DNA from: Promethearchaeota archaeon
GTDB taxonomy: Archaea > Asgardarchaeota > Lokiarchaeia > Sigynarchaeales > SOKP01
Assembly: GCA_014730295.1 (NCBI GenBank)
Contig: WJIN01000221.1
Location: 1-37,021 of the forward strand
Length of the DNA: 37,021 nucleotides
Direction of reading: 5' to 3'
The position numbers and the translations under genes are program-made. Below the pieces are notes generated by a model. That model made no database searches. It was not told where the DNA came from and was given only the letters and a program-made list of their open reading frames with translations. This document shows, piece by piece, positions 16,929 to 25,311 of the stretch. How positions within the stretch are numbered: position 1 is the first letter of the stretch; every line of letters begins with the position of its first letter.

Positions 16929-17663
16929 TTGACAAATAAAAAATTAATTGGTGGATTTCTTGCGGTCTTTTTGGTCGCTGGGGTTGCTGGAGGGTTTGCC
17001 GGATATTATTTTCCGCGATTAGATTTTGGCTCATTAAATCCAACAATAGATGGTAATTTTAGTAGTTCTGATGGATGGAGATTCGCTGATTATCAATTTA
17101 TCGAATATCTTACTTTGGATGAAAACTCCACAAATACGAATAACTATTTCTATGTTCATTTAACAAGTGATTATTTGTATATTCTTATTGATTTTTGTGG
17201 AGATATAACTGGGGATACAACTGATGAATGGATAACTGTATGGATTGATACTGATAATTCTAATACAAACTTTTTTAATGATAATCATTGGAATATGAGT
17301 GCTGGTTTTGGACACCAAATGCTTTGTTTTTACACTAATGGGAGCGTTTTAAAGGATATTTTTGTATTTGAGAGTTATGTTTTTGAAGCTACATTAAATT
17401 CAACGGAGGTTGAAATAGAATATGGATTTCAAAACACTATTAATTCTCAAATAGATCACAGAATATTCGAAATTAGAATTGATGTGGATGCATTTTCAAG
17501 TATAAGTTCAAATAATTTCAATATCGGGTTTTTAGGTTATGGAACTGCCGCTATTCCTTTCTATGTAGATGATGGATATTGGGGAGCTCCATCTAACTTT
17601 GTAGAGCGATTTTTTACAGATGGTTTTATTTTAGAAACAAGATATTTTCGATGTAAAGCCTAA
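16929..17663 (+). CDS. Membrane-anchored exported protein with CBM9/DOMON-like domain
   Basis: A 244-residue protein from a TTG start; no other start upstream of the hydrophobic segment is available. Residues about 5-28 (LIGGFLAVFLVAGVAGGFAG) form a signal anchor or uncleaved signal peptide. The outside part begins with PTIDGNFSSSDGW and continues with YLYILIDFCGDITGD and EWITVWIDTDN, then FNIGFLGYG. This is the pattern of CBM9/DOMON-like beta-sandwiches, where an initial IDG and a later EhhhD run bracket the fold and bind sugar or heme. Ligand identity cannot be assigned. Its base use is like its neighbours. The upstream gap 16709-16928 contains no other gene, and a 9-T run downstream may end the transcript. 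Confidence 0.6.
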   Translation: MTNKKLIGGFLAVFLVAGVAGGFAGYYFPRLDFGSLNPTIDGNFSSSDGWRFADYQFIEYLTLDENSTNTNNYFYVHLTSDYLYILIDFCGDITGDTTDEWITVWIDTDNSNTNFFNDNHWNMSAGFGHQMLCFYTNGSVLKDIFVFESYVFEATLNSTEVEIEYGFQNTINSQIDHRIFEIRIDVDAFSSISSNNFNIGFLGYGTAAIPFYVDDGYWGAPSNFVERFFTDGFILETRYFRCKA

Positions 17664-17695
17664 ATAACTGAAATTAAATTTAAACCAAATTTATA

Positions 17696-17704
17696 TTTTT
17701 TTTT
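17696..17704 (+). terminator. Oligo-T tract, possible archaeal terminator
   Basis: Nine consecutive T residues lie 33 bp after the stop of the CBM9-like gene. Archaeal RNA polymerase terminates at such runs without needing a hairpin. AT-rich background makes chance occurrence possible. Confidence 0.35.
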
Positions 17705-17746
17705 ATTCTGATTTTTAAATTCTCTCACACAAAAAGGTACAAAAGA

Positions 17747-17756
17747 TTTTAAATAA
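17747..17756 (+). promoter_or_regulatory. TATA-like box for the Ras-like GTPase gene
   Basis: ttttaaataa, preceded by a purine-rich aaaaga that could act as BRE, is 54 bp before the ATG at 17810. It would give a leader of about 25-30 bases for the GTPase/coiled-coil pair. Confidence 0.35.
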
Positions 17757-17809
17757 GAATTTTGATAATATTATTAAATTAGTTTTAAGTGGTTGAGTTG
17801 TCATAAGAA

Positions 17810-18814
17810 ATGGCTGATGTTTATAATGAGATCAATCTCAAATTAGTTTTTTTGGGCAGTGGAGGCGTTGGTAAGACTTCCTTAGTAAGCGCGCTAACTG
17901 GAAAAACAGTACCAGATCGATATATACCTACTATTGGCTCCACAATCAACAAGAAAGAATATTTGTTAGAGGATTCGAATTATTTGGTCTCAGTAAATTT
18001 ATGGGATATCGGAGGTCAGAGAAGTTTTAATCCGCTTAACCCCGTATTTTTTAGTAACGTTGACATCGCGTTTCTAATTTATGATGTAACTAAACCCGAA
18101 GAAACAATTGCCGAACTTAATGAGATTTATTTACCCAATCTCCTACAGAATACGGGAGAATGCTTAATATTTGTCATAGGAAATAAAAGTGATTTAGAGT
18201 TTGAGAAAAAAACGATTAAAGATATTTTAAAGCAAGAGAGATTTGAAAAATATCCTAATATCCTAGTGTCTGCTTTAAACCAAGAAAACATTGGAAGTGC
18301 CGTAGAATATGCCACATATAATTATTTCATTGAAATGAGTGAAGAGTTAAAGGAAAATAATGTTAAGATCAATGCAGAAAAGCTTCTGGAAGTGTACGGA
18401 AAATCCAAAATAGAGTTGGAAAAGATTTTAATCAATCTTGAAGATATTAGCTCGATGAAAATTCAGAAAAAGGCACCAGTAAAAATATCTAAGAAAACAC
18501 TCGAGAATGCAGAAATGGAATTGGAAAGATATCATCTAATCCAAGAAAGATTAGAGGATTTGGAAACAATAAAAGAACAGATTCGTGCATCATTTCGAAA
18601 TAATCTAATGACAATCGAAGATATGATTCAAGATTTAAAAACGACTTCAATAAGTTCTTTGATTAAAAACATTAACAAAACCCTCACTCAACTGGATTAT
18701 CTAAAAGGTGATTTTGAACTTAAACTTAATTCATTACTCGATATGGATAAATTAGCTAAACAAAAAGAACCTCCATTATCATTAAAATCAACCACAGAAT
18801 CGGAGGGAGACTGA
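17810..18814 (+). CDS. Ras/Rab-like small GTPase with C-terminal helical extension
   Basis: A 334-residue protein. Residues about 8-180 are a complete Ras-superfamily G domain: P-loop GSGGVGKTS (16-24), switch I threonine in PTIG (T41), switch II LWDIGGQ (D66, Q70), NKSD (125-128) and VSA for G5. The WDIGGQ form with catalytic glutamine suggests an active GTPase of the Rab/Ras/Gtr-like group. Residues about 185-334 are helical and charged, including a coiled-coil segment LERYHLIQERLEDLETIKEQ. There is no C-terminal cysteine for a lipid anchor, so membrane contact would need a partner. The coiled-coil gene starts 5 bp after its stop and is probably its partner or effector. Such expanded GTPases are typical of Asgard archaea and eukaryotes. 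Confidence 0.9.
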   Translation: MADVYNEINLKLVFLGSGGVGKTSLVSALTGKTVPDRYIPTIGSTINKKEYLLEDSNYLVSVNLWDIGGQRSFNPLNPVFFSNVDIAFLIYDVTKPEETIAELNEIYLPNLLQNTGECLIFVIGNKSDLEFEKKTIKDILKQERFEKYPNILVSALNQENIGSAVEYATYNYFIEMSEELKENNVKINAEKLLEVYGKSKIELEKILINLEDISSMKIQKKAPVKISKKTLENAEMELERYHLIQERLEDLETIKEQIRASFRNNLMTIEDMIQDLKTTSISSLIKNINKTLTQLDYLKGDFELKLNSLLDMDKLAKQKEPPLSLKSTTESEGD

Positions 18815-18819
18815 TTTAA

Positions 18820-19374
18820 ATGCCTAAAAAGGACAAAGTAGAAACCGTTTCATTAACCGAATTTAAAAAATTAGAAGTAAAAGTCAAGGATCTTAAGAAA
18901 CTGATAAACTTAAACGATGATAAGCAGAAAGACGCAGTTGAATCGATTAAAGAACAAATTATAGCGCTTGATAAGAAAATTGACAGGACAAATGAGCAAA
19001 TTGAAACGCAAATTAAAACTCAAGAAGAAATCATTATGGATATGATTCATAAATTTAATGAAGAATTTCTTAAAAATAAGAGTGCTCTCACGGCAAAAAT
19101 CGATGATATTAAATCAGAACAAGATGTTCTCAAAATTTCCTACAGTATCAATGAAAAAAAGTTATTAGATAAAGTAAAAGGCTTAATCCATGAAGAAATG
19201 AAAAAATGTGTTCGAGATAATGAAAAAGAGGTATTGATGGAGATTTGGATACGCGAATTAAAAAATATTATAGATGATATAGAACAACTAAAAAAAATGG
19301 ATCCGAAAGAATTTGCCTTGCAAATCGACGAAATTTCTACTACTATTAATCTTTTTAAGCAAAAACTCAAATAA
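18820..19374 (+). CDS. Coiled-coil protein paired with the GTPase
   Basis: A 184-residue, highly charged, all-helical protein. Heptad-like stretches run from about residue 10 to 120 (KKLEVKVKDLKKLINLND, ALDKKIDRTNEQIETQIKTQ) and again near 140-184. Few aromatic residues are present, with one cysteine, no catalytic motif, no membrane segment and no signal peptide. Its ATG lies 5 bp after the GTPase stop, with ggagg (18803-18807 region) overlapping the end of that gene as ribosome site, so translation is probably coupled. By analogy with Rab-coiled-coil tether pairs it may be an effector or scaffold, but that is inference from position only. It is convergent with the ferredoxin gene, 14 bp apart. 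Confidence 0.75.
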   Translation: MPKKDKVETVSLTEFKKLEVKVKDLKKLINLNDDKQKDAVESIKEQIIALDKKIDRTNEQIETQIKTQEEIIMDMIHKFNEEFLKNKSALTAKIDDIKSEQDVLKISYSINEKKLLDKVKGLIHEEMKKCVRDNEKEVLMEIWIRELKNIIDDIEQLKKMDPKEFALQIDEISTTINLFKQKLK

Positions 19375-19388
19375 TAAAAAAACTAATC

Positions 19389-20531
19389 TTAATCTCGGAG
19401 TTTTGGTGGTGGGACAAATACTTTTCTTGCTCCCTCTATAAGTGAGATCGCCGATTCTGGACAAAAGTGCGCGCATATTCCACATCCGATACACCATTCG
19501 GGATTCCTTTCTGCTTTATTATTCTCGTTGAGTTCTATTGCGTCAACCGGACATTTTTCGACACATGTACTGCATCCGATACAGATTTCTTGGTCTATAT
19601 CTGAAAGAAAGTTGGTAGCATTTATCATCGGTAAAATTCCTTGCTTCCAAAGATTAAATGTTCCACAGCAATCTTTGCAACAATTGCACACGCTAGTTTC
19701 ATCCCGTTCGATTTTTCCGTGGGGATGATAGGCTTTATGGACCAATCCCGCTTCTTCTGATTTCCGTAGGATCTCTAGTGCCTCTTCTTTTGAAATTTTC
19801 CTTCCAAATCCTTGTTCTGCGACGAAGCGCGCCGATTTTCCGAATGTAAAACAGTTTTCCCTCATATCAGTAATTTCACATGAATTTCCGAGGAGGTCTT
19901 GATGTTGCCGGCAAAAACAGTGAGCAACCGTGATATCATCGAACTTGTTTATTATCTCTTCAATGTTATCGGCTGTTAAAACATTCTCTTCGGGGGTTTC
20001 TACTTCTTGATCAACTTTGATAGTGATTTCTTCCCCTTCTATGTTTTCATGAAAAGGGACAGTGCGATCTATAGGAGGTATTTTCTTGAATCCAGGTAAG
20101 AACATGTCATATCGTTCTTGAACAATATCCTCAAGCTCGTCAAAAAGTTTATCGAATAACTTTGCCATTTTCTTTTCCTTTTCGGAGTAATCCACCTTAC
20201 GCATGAACACATATTCAAAAATTCCCACCATGATTAAAGGCAAAAGACGATACACTCTTACTCCTTTTGAGTTTGGTTGGTCAAATAATGCACCTTTTTT
20301 TGCCAGAGAACTTACATAGTTCAATATTTCCTCTTCTGGGAGTTCCGTGGTGGATTTGAGCTGGTCTAAAGTTTGAGACACGCGTCTTTTAAACGCCTTG
20401 ATAATAAATTCTGCCTCCTCTTCAGTATAAAGAAGTTTTACTATTTCTAAGAGCGTTTCGGTTGTTGGAAATGGAAGCATTCCCGCTTTTACAATTATTT
20501 GAGCTGCTTTTTTATATTTTTTTTCTGACAT
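19389..20531 (-). CDS. Winged-helix-like N-terminus fused to dicluster 4Fe-4S ferredoxin
   Basis: A 380-residue protein. The first about 110 residues are helical and resemble a winged-helix unit (TLDQLKSTTELPEEEILNYV, then LAKKGALFDQ). The middle part has clustered cysteines and histidines: AHCFCRQHQ, then CEIT, ENCF, and CNCCKDCCG, suggesting further metal binding. The C-terminus carries two [4Fe-4S] sites, CIGCSTCVEKCPVDAIEL and CIGCGICAHFCPESAISL. Proteins with this layout occur in many anaerobes, where they are annotated as 4Fe-4S dicluster proteins of unknown partner. Electron transfer or redox sensing are both possible. It stands alone, with the divergent C1q-like gene beyond a 387-bp gap. 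Confidence 0.8.
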   Translation of the reverse strand: MSEKKYKKAAQIIVKAGMLPFPTTETLLEIVKLLYTEEEAEFIIKAFKRRVSQTLDQLKSTTELPEEEILNYVSSLAKKGALFDQPNSKGVRVYRLLPLIMVGIFEYVFMRKVDYSEKEKKMAKLFDKLFDELEDIVQERYDMFLPGFKKIPPIDRTVPFHENIEGEEITIKVDQEVETPEENVLTADNIEEIINKFDDITVAHCFCRQHQDLLGNSCEITDMRENCFTFGKSARFVAEQGFGRKISKEEALEILRKSEEAGLVHKAYHPHGKIERDETSVCNCCKDCCGTFNLWKQGILPMINATNFLSDIDQEICIGCSTCVEKCPVDAIELNENNKAERNPEWCIGCGICAHFCPESAISLIEGARKVFVPPPKLRD

Positions 20532-20918
20532 TTTAAAATGAAAAATTGCTAATTAGTCTAGATATTAGATGAATTTAGTTAAAAATTTTTATATACATTA
20601 ATAATTCATTTGTTTATTAAATTAAATTTGTCCAGTGGAAATCTTCAACACTTTCTATGATAATCAGCTTTTTGATTACGGCTCTCTTGACAAAAAAAAT
20701 TCTTTCGCTTCATTTACTAAAAAAGATTTTGTCCTTTATAAGATATCTATTAGAAACTAGTTTTTAATCTATTAATTCAATACCTATAGAAGTTGATTAT
20801 TCTATATATATAACATGATTTTTTGTAATAGCAATAGAAAATATAGAGAGAAAATCTAAAAAGGAAGAATGTTGGTTTCCATTATTGTAAAGCAAATATA
20901 TCAAAAAATTGATTTAAA
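20532..20918. other. 387-bp intergenic gap between divergent genes
   Basis: Very AT-rich spacer between the ferredoxin-type gene (minus) and the C1q-like gene (plus). A TATA-like run near 20586-20595 could serve the minus gene. A short + strand reading frame (20635-20760) is listed separately. I see no tRNA, repeat array or mobile-element end in it. Confidence 0.5.
20635..20760 (+). CDS. Possible 41-residue small protein
   Basis: A GTG-started frame of 42 codons ending in TAG, in an otherwise gene-free gap. It is mixed polar and aromatic (VEIFNTFYDNQLFDYG), with no cysteine, TM segment or known motif. An in-frame stop lies 10 bp before the GTG and no clear ribosome site is present. Composition is protein-like, but chance is possible. 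It could equally be a remnant of a longer gene. Confidence 0.2.
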   Translation: MEIFNTFYDNQLFDYGSLDKKNSFASFTKKDFVLYKISIRN

Positions 20919-21446
20919 ATGAATAAAGGTACAGGTGTAGCATCAATTGCAATTATCCTAGCTATGGCGGGAGTCGGTCTGGGAGCATATACTATGTTTT
21001 TTCAATTGCCAGATATGGATCCAGGGAATATCTTTGGACGGGCTGAATTGAGAAGTAATCAAGATTTAGATAGTGGAACCTACGTGGCTGAGCTTTCATC
21101 CGATGAGATAAACCATAATGGTATAGAATGGAATTCAAACGATCACTTTTTTACTATAATAACTCCTGGTGTATATTTGATATGCATTAGTATTACATTT
21201 CGCCCTGATACTGCTACCCAATCATGTGTGGGATTTTTAAAAGTTAATAATGATGATCAACCTCTAAAAAGTTACATTTATATAGATCGAAGTTATCTTG
21301 GTACTGCCCAAGCTAGTGATATAATTAACCTTCAAGCGGGAGATCAGTTAAGATTAATGGGAACTATACAGGGTGAAGGAATTTTTAGCGGTGACACAGA
21401 AGGATCTCTTACTTTCTTATCTATTCGTTTGGTTCAAAAAACATAA
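20919..21446 (+). CDS. Membrane-anchored C1q/TNF-like jelly-roll protein
   Basis: A 175-residue exported protein. Residues about 5-28 (GVASIAIILAMAGVGLGAY) are a signal anchor. The outside part fits the C1q/TNF-like beta-sandwich: an N-terminal strand with NHNGIEWNSNDHFFTI, the hallmark TPGVYLICISITFR (P-G-x-Y), VGFLKVNND, then ASDIINLQAGDQLRL (the L-x-x-GD-x-h core), and the closing strand GSLTFLSIRLV. The family is usually trimeric in animals and bacteria and serves in binding at surfaces. Its function here is unknown. The gene follows the 387-bp gap and is convergent with the nitroreductase gene. Assignment rests on the spacing of the P-G-Y and L..GD blocks. Confidence 0.65.
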   Translation: MNKGTGVASIAIILAMAGVGLGAYTMFFQLPDMDPGNIFGRAELRSNQDLDSGTYVAELSSDEINHNGIEWNSNDHFFTIITPGVYLICISITFRPDTATQSCVGFLKVNNDDQPLKSYIYIDRSYLGTAQASDIINLQAGDQLRLMGTIQGEGIFSGDTEGSLTFLSIRLVQKT

Positions 21447-21522
21447 ATAATCTAAAATTATCATACTTAATTTTTTACTAATACAGAATTCTTTTAGAAA
21501 AGAAAAAAGAATGAAATGATCT

Positions 21523-22911
21523 TTATTCTTTCGAAAATTCTTTAAATTCGGGGATTTCTTCTATTTCTCCCACTTTCCTTTTCCGTAATATTGATTGATT
21601 TTCTCTATTTTTCATCCTTCGAAATAGTATACTTAAAAAATGCGAGGAAGGCATAATTGTTCGTTCCCGTTCTTTAATCCGATTTTTCCAATCATCATAA
21701 AAACATATTTTCCCTAAATCTTTTCTTGGTGGTGGAGGGGGATATTCATTCGGATATCCAAATATGGCAAGTGATGGAATATGCCACTCTTCAGGAATGT
21801 TTATTATTTTTTTCACCGCATCGCGATTAAATGCTCCAATCCAGCATGATCCGATACCAAGAGTATGAGCTCTCAATAAGGTATTCTGGATAATCGCGCC
21901 CGTATCCTCTTCGGCATAAAATGCGGGAGAATTATTGGTACAATCATAAGTTGGAATTATTATAAGTGGGACTTGCTGAACGTGTTTTTGTCTCCGGATC
22001 ACAATTTTGGACTTCTCAGCAATCTGAGCTATCATATCTCTATCATCAATTAATAATATTTTGATATACGGTTTATTCACGGTAAGCGGCACCATCATTG
22101 CGGCATTCATTAATTCGTATTGATGATGTAAAGGTATATCTTTATCTTCTTTAAAATCTCTGACCGATCTTCTGTCAAGAATCGCATCCACAGCGCTCAC
22201 ATCATATTCCTTAAAATTCTCCTCTTCTCGAAAGTTTGAAAAGTCTGGGACATTATCCCATTGATTAATAAAGAAAAAACTTTTGAAATCTTTTTTCTCA
22301 ACTTCAGGATGTTCTTGAATTTGCTTTTCTTTACCAATAGCAAATATCGAATCGATACAATATTTATCTGGGATGCTAAATCGTTCTTGAAGAAATTTTC
22401 TATCGAAATTTCTAATCCATCGACAGTTATATCCTATATTATACGCTTCAATATTCATATTGGACATAGCACCTCCAATATCGGTGGATCCGAAGGTATT
22501 TCCCAAAAACTTTTCTGAATGGGTAAAAATGATTAGTACTGCGGCTTCCTTGGAACAATTTATATCATTTTTATGGGAATTTAGTATAAGGTCTTTGTAC
22601 TTATCCTTTAGTGCATTAAAATTATCTGTGGTGAAAACGAATTTGGCATCTAAAACAGGTTTCTCAATCTCATGTTTAGTAGATTTAAGCCGAGAGTCTT
22701 GTCTCTTGATTGCTTCAGTTATTAAATCCTTTTTCTCTTCATTTTCAACCACTAAAAACCTCCATACTTGTTGATTTTCTGCCGATGGAGCCCAACGTGC
22801 CGCTTCAATTAGTTTTAAAATCTTCTCTCTGGATATTTTTACTTGTTCCTCGAAAGATTGGGGAATAGTCCATTTATTTATGATTTCTTTCAATAACAAT
22901 CTAAACACCAT
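21523..22911 (-). CDS. Tandem (fused) nitroreductase-family protein
   Basis: A 462-residue protein made of two nitroreductase-like halves; single-domain members are about 170-220 residues. These bind FMN and reduce nitro or quinone compounds or act in flavin chemistry. The N-terminal half has EAARWAPSAENQQVWRFLVV (the family A-x-x-APS-x-x-NxQ-x-W block), and a later GSTDIGGAMSNMNIEAYNIG. The C-terminal half has ILDRRSVRDFKEDK (the R-S-x-R FMN-phosphate block), then EEDTGAIIQNTLLRAHTLG and IGSCWIGAFNRDAV, ending FGYPNEYPPPPPR. Each half lacks part of what the other keeps: the first lacks an obvious R-S-x-R, the second lacks the APS-N-Q block. They may form one intramolecular dimer. The basic tail after the second half is extra. 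Confidence 0.8.
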   Translation of the reverse strand: MVFRLLLKEIINKWTIPQSFEEQVKISREKILKLIEAARWAPSAENQQVWRFLVVENEEKKDLITEAIKRQDSRLKSTKHEIEKPVLDAKFVFTTDNFNALKDKYKDLILNSHKNDINCSKEAAVLIIFTHSEKFLGNTFGSTDIGGAMSNMNIEAYNIGYNCRWIRNFDRKFLQERFSIPDKYCIDSIFAIGKEKQIQEHPEVEKKDFKSFFFINQWDNVPDFSNFREEENFKEYDVSAVDAILDRRSVRDFKEDKDIPLHHQYELMNAAMMVPLTVNKPYIKILLIDDRDMIAQIAEKSKIVIRRQKHVQQVPLIIIPTYDCTNNSPAFYAEEDTGAIIQNTLLRAHTLGIGSCWIGAFNRDAVKKIINIPEEWHIPSLAIFGYPNEYPPPPPRKDLGKICFYDDWKNRIKERERTIMPSSHFLSILFRRMKNRENQSILRKRKVGEIEEIPEFKEFSKE

Positions 22912-23163
22912 TATAAGTATAGTTAGAATTTGTTTAAATTACGTTTATTTCATGAAATATATTTTATATTAAAGTAAGCATCTGGGTTATTTAATCGATT
23001 TGGATAAATCTTATAAGGAATTTCTTTGATAAATCTAATTTGGCAAAAAAGTGAAAATTCTCGAAGATATCCCTCGTTATTTTAAGATTATTAACATATA
23101 TTTTATTATTGCAAATACCATTTAATGTAATAATTAAATTTGTATCGTTAAATCTGATGAAAA

Positions 23164-24486
23164 ATGACGAAAGTTTTAATAGTAGGACATGGGGCTCGTG
23201 AGCATGCCATTGGAGAAGCCCTCGTACGTGGTGGAGCAGAATTATATGCCTTTATGAGTTTTAAAAATGCGGGATTAGACGAATTAAGCAAAAATCGTAT
23301 TAGAATCCATTCTGAGACGGATTTTAAAGAAATTATTAATTTTTGTAAGGAAAAGGATATTGATTTTGTGGTGATTGGTCCCGAGAAACCTTTATGTGTG
23401 GGAATTGTTGATGCTATAGAAAGTAGTGGGTTTCCCTGTGTGGGACCAAAGATAGAGGCAGCTCAAATAGAGGGCTCAAAAATCTTTATGAGGAACCTTC
23501 TAGAAAAGTTTAAGATTAAATCAAATGTAAAGGGAAAAAGCTTTAAAAGTATGGAAGGTGTGGAGGAATACATAGATAAAATGGGTGAGGAAAATCTAGT
23601 TGTAAAACCAGATGGTTTAACCGGTGGAAAAGGTGTTAAAGTGTTTGGAGACCATCTTTTTAGTAAAGAAGATATGGTGAATTATTGTAGAGAATTGATA
23701 GATCAAAAACGACAGTTCCTTTTGGAAGAGAAAATAGAGGGCGAGGAATTTACCCTTCAAACCTTTGTTGACGGAGAAAATGTGTTAAGTACACCCTTGG
23801 TTCAAGATCATAAGAGAGCTTATGAAGGTGATGAGGGTCCCAACACGGGTGGAATGGGTTCATATTCAATGGCAAACCATCTTATGCCATTTATTACTCG
23901 AAAAGATGTGGATGATGCGTTAGAAGATATGAAAAACATAGTCGCCGCAATTAAAGCTGAGACTGGTGTGAAATATAAAGGATTCCTCTATGGTCAATTT
24001 ATGAAAACCAAAACAGGCATAAAATTAATCGAGTTTAACGCAAGACTTGGAGATCCGGAAGCGATGAATATATTACCTATTTTGAAAACCAATTTTGTCG
24101 ATATTTGTAAGGGAATCATCAATGAGAATTTACCAAGTACTATTGAGTTCCAGAAAAAAGCAACGGTTTGTAAATATTTAGCTCCTGAAGGATATCCTAA
24201 ATCTCCAAAGAAAGATCAATTAGTAGAAATTGACACTAAAAAACTTAAAGATATCGGAGCCAAATATTATTATGCCTCCGTCTATAAAAAGGATGGACAA
24301 GTATATACTACTACCTCGCGAGCTATGGGTGTGTTGGGTGTTGCTGATTCTCTTGAGAAGGCCGAAGAGATCGCGGAAAAAGGTGTTGGATGCATTTATG
24401 GAAACCTTTTTCATAGAAAGGACGTTGGTACCCAATCTCTACTCCAAAAGCGGATTGACCATATGGAATCCATATCATCTAAATAA
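23164..24486 (+). CDS. purD: Phosphoribosylamine-glycine ligase (GAR synthetase)
   Basis: PurD joins phosphoribosylamine and glycine with ATP, the second step of de novo purine synthesis, in the cytoplasm. The 440-residue protein has the usual length. It opens with VGHGAREHAIGEALVRGG, has VVIGPEKPL, then the ATP-grasp domain: VVKPDGLTGGKGVKVFGD, EEKIEGEEFTLQTFVDG, LVQDHKRAYEGDEGPNTGGM, and LYGQFMKTKTGIKLIEFNARL with the metal-binding GDPEAMNIL. The C-terminal sandwich follows. All substrate and nucleotide sites look intact. No other pur gene is in the window, so the gene stands alone, flanked by unrelated neighbours. Confidence 0.95.
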   Translation: MTKVLIVGHGAREHAIGEALVRGGAELYAFMSFKNAGLDELSKNRIRIHSETDFKEIINFCKEKDIDFVVIGPEKPLCVGIVDAIESSGFPCVGPKIEAAQIEGSKIFMRNLLEKFKIKSNVKGKSFKSMEGVEEYIDKMGEENLVVKPDGLTGGKGVKVFGDHLFSKEDMVNYCRELIDQKRQFLLEEKIEGEEFTLQTFVDGENVLSTPLVQDHKRAYEGDEGPNTGGMGSYSMANHLMPFITRKDVDDALEDMKNIVAAIKAETGVKYKGFLYGQFMKTKTGIKLIEFNARLGDPEAMNILPILKTNFVDICKGIINENLPSTIEFQKKATVCKYLAPEGYPKSPKKDQLVEIDTKKLKDIGAKYYYASVYKKDGQVYTTTSRAMGVLGVADSLEKAEEIAEKGVGCIYGNLFHRKDVGTQSLLQKRIDHMESISSK

Positions 24487-24683
24487 TCTTCTTTTTCTTT
24501 CTAAATCATATCATCATATTTTTGGTCAATTTATTGCTGGTCTATCAATTTTTGTATGAAGCAGTAATTTTTCATCTGTTCTATTATGATATTTAATAGT
24601 CATAGATTTGGTAGTACTAAAGGCCTTTTATAATAAATAAACATCAAATTATAATAAAATCAAAAATATCTTGAAACTAAGAA

Positions 24684-25169
24684 ATGACCGAAGAAAAATC
24701 GAGAGATGCCGATTTTAATGAACTTATCAAGGATATGTTTCATGCAGAGGAATGGAAAGAACGTGCTGAAGCTGTCAGGACTTTAGGATTCATGCAAGAT
24801 GGCCGTGTCGTAAATCTAATGGTAAAAGCATTAAAAAAGGAAAAAGAATTCAATGTTATTAATCGGCTGATAGAGGCTCTTGGTAGAATCGGCAACCCTA
24901 AAGCAACAAGAGCAATTCTTGATAAGTTGAAGATAGAACAAGGAAAGGATCATCCAAATAAGTATAGAATTATTGCTATAATCGAAAGTTTAATGCGAAT
25001 TAAAGATAAACGAGCTCTGGCATATATTGGACATTTTCTAAATTCAAATGATGACGAGCTTAAAGATTTAGCGAAACAAGCGTTTGACACAATAGAGCCA
25101 AATTGGAGGGAAATTCTTGAAAAAGAAAAACGGGAAAAAAATTTAGAGGAAATTTTCGGTAAAATCTAA
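24684..25169 (+). CDS. Small HEAT-repeat protein
   Basis: A 161-residue solenoid of about four HEAT pairs. The unit pattern is clear in EERAEAVRTLGFMQDGRVVNL-type blocks: WKERAEAVRTLGFMQDGR, INRLIEALGRIGNPKATRAI, IAIIESLMRIKDKRALAYI and ELKDLAKQAFDTIEPNW. These resemble PBS-lyase/HEAT repeats, whose D/G-R-A turns separate the helices. There are no cysteines for cluster or bilin binding. Such small HEAT proteins serve as binding platforms, and no partner can be named here. It lies 198 bp after purD on the same strand and 143 bp before the HAD gene, which has its own promoter-like box. Confidence 0.8.
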   Translation: MTEEKSRDADFNELIKDMFHAEEWKERAEAVRTLGFMQDGRVVNLMVKALKKEKEFNVINRLIEALGRIGNPKATRAILDKLKIEQGKDHPNKYRIIAIIESLMRIKDKRALAYIGHFLNSNDDELKDLAKQAFDTIEPNWREILEKEKREKNLEEIFGKI

Positions 25170-25263
25170 AAAAATAATCTTATTCCATTAAATTCAATCT
25201 TCTTATAGTGTAATAATTCAAATATCAATGATTTAATAAAAACACTAAATAAATGTTAATGCT

Positions 25264-25278
25264 CGAAGATATTTATAT
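25264..25278 (+). promoter_or_regulatory. BRE/TATA-like promoter of the HAD gene
   Basis: cgaaga (25264-25269) followed by tatttatat (25270-25278) looks like an archaeal BRE plus TATA box, 33 bp before the ATG at 25312. It predicts a start of transcription about 8-12 bases before the ATG, nearly leaderless. Confidence 0.5.
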
Positions 25279-25311
25279 TCATAATTATACTTTTTAACCA
25301 AATTTATTGAA

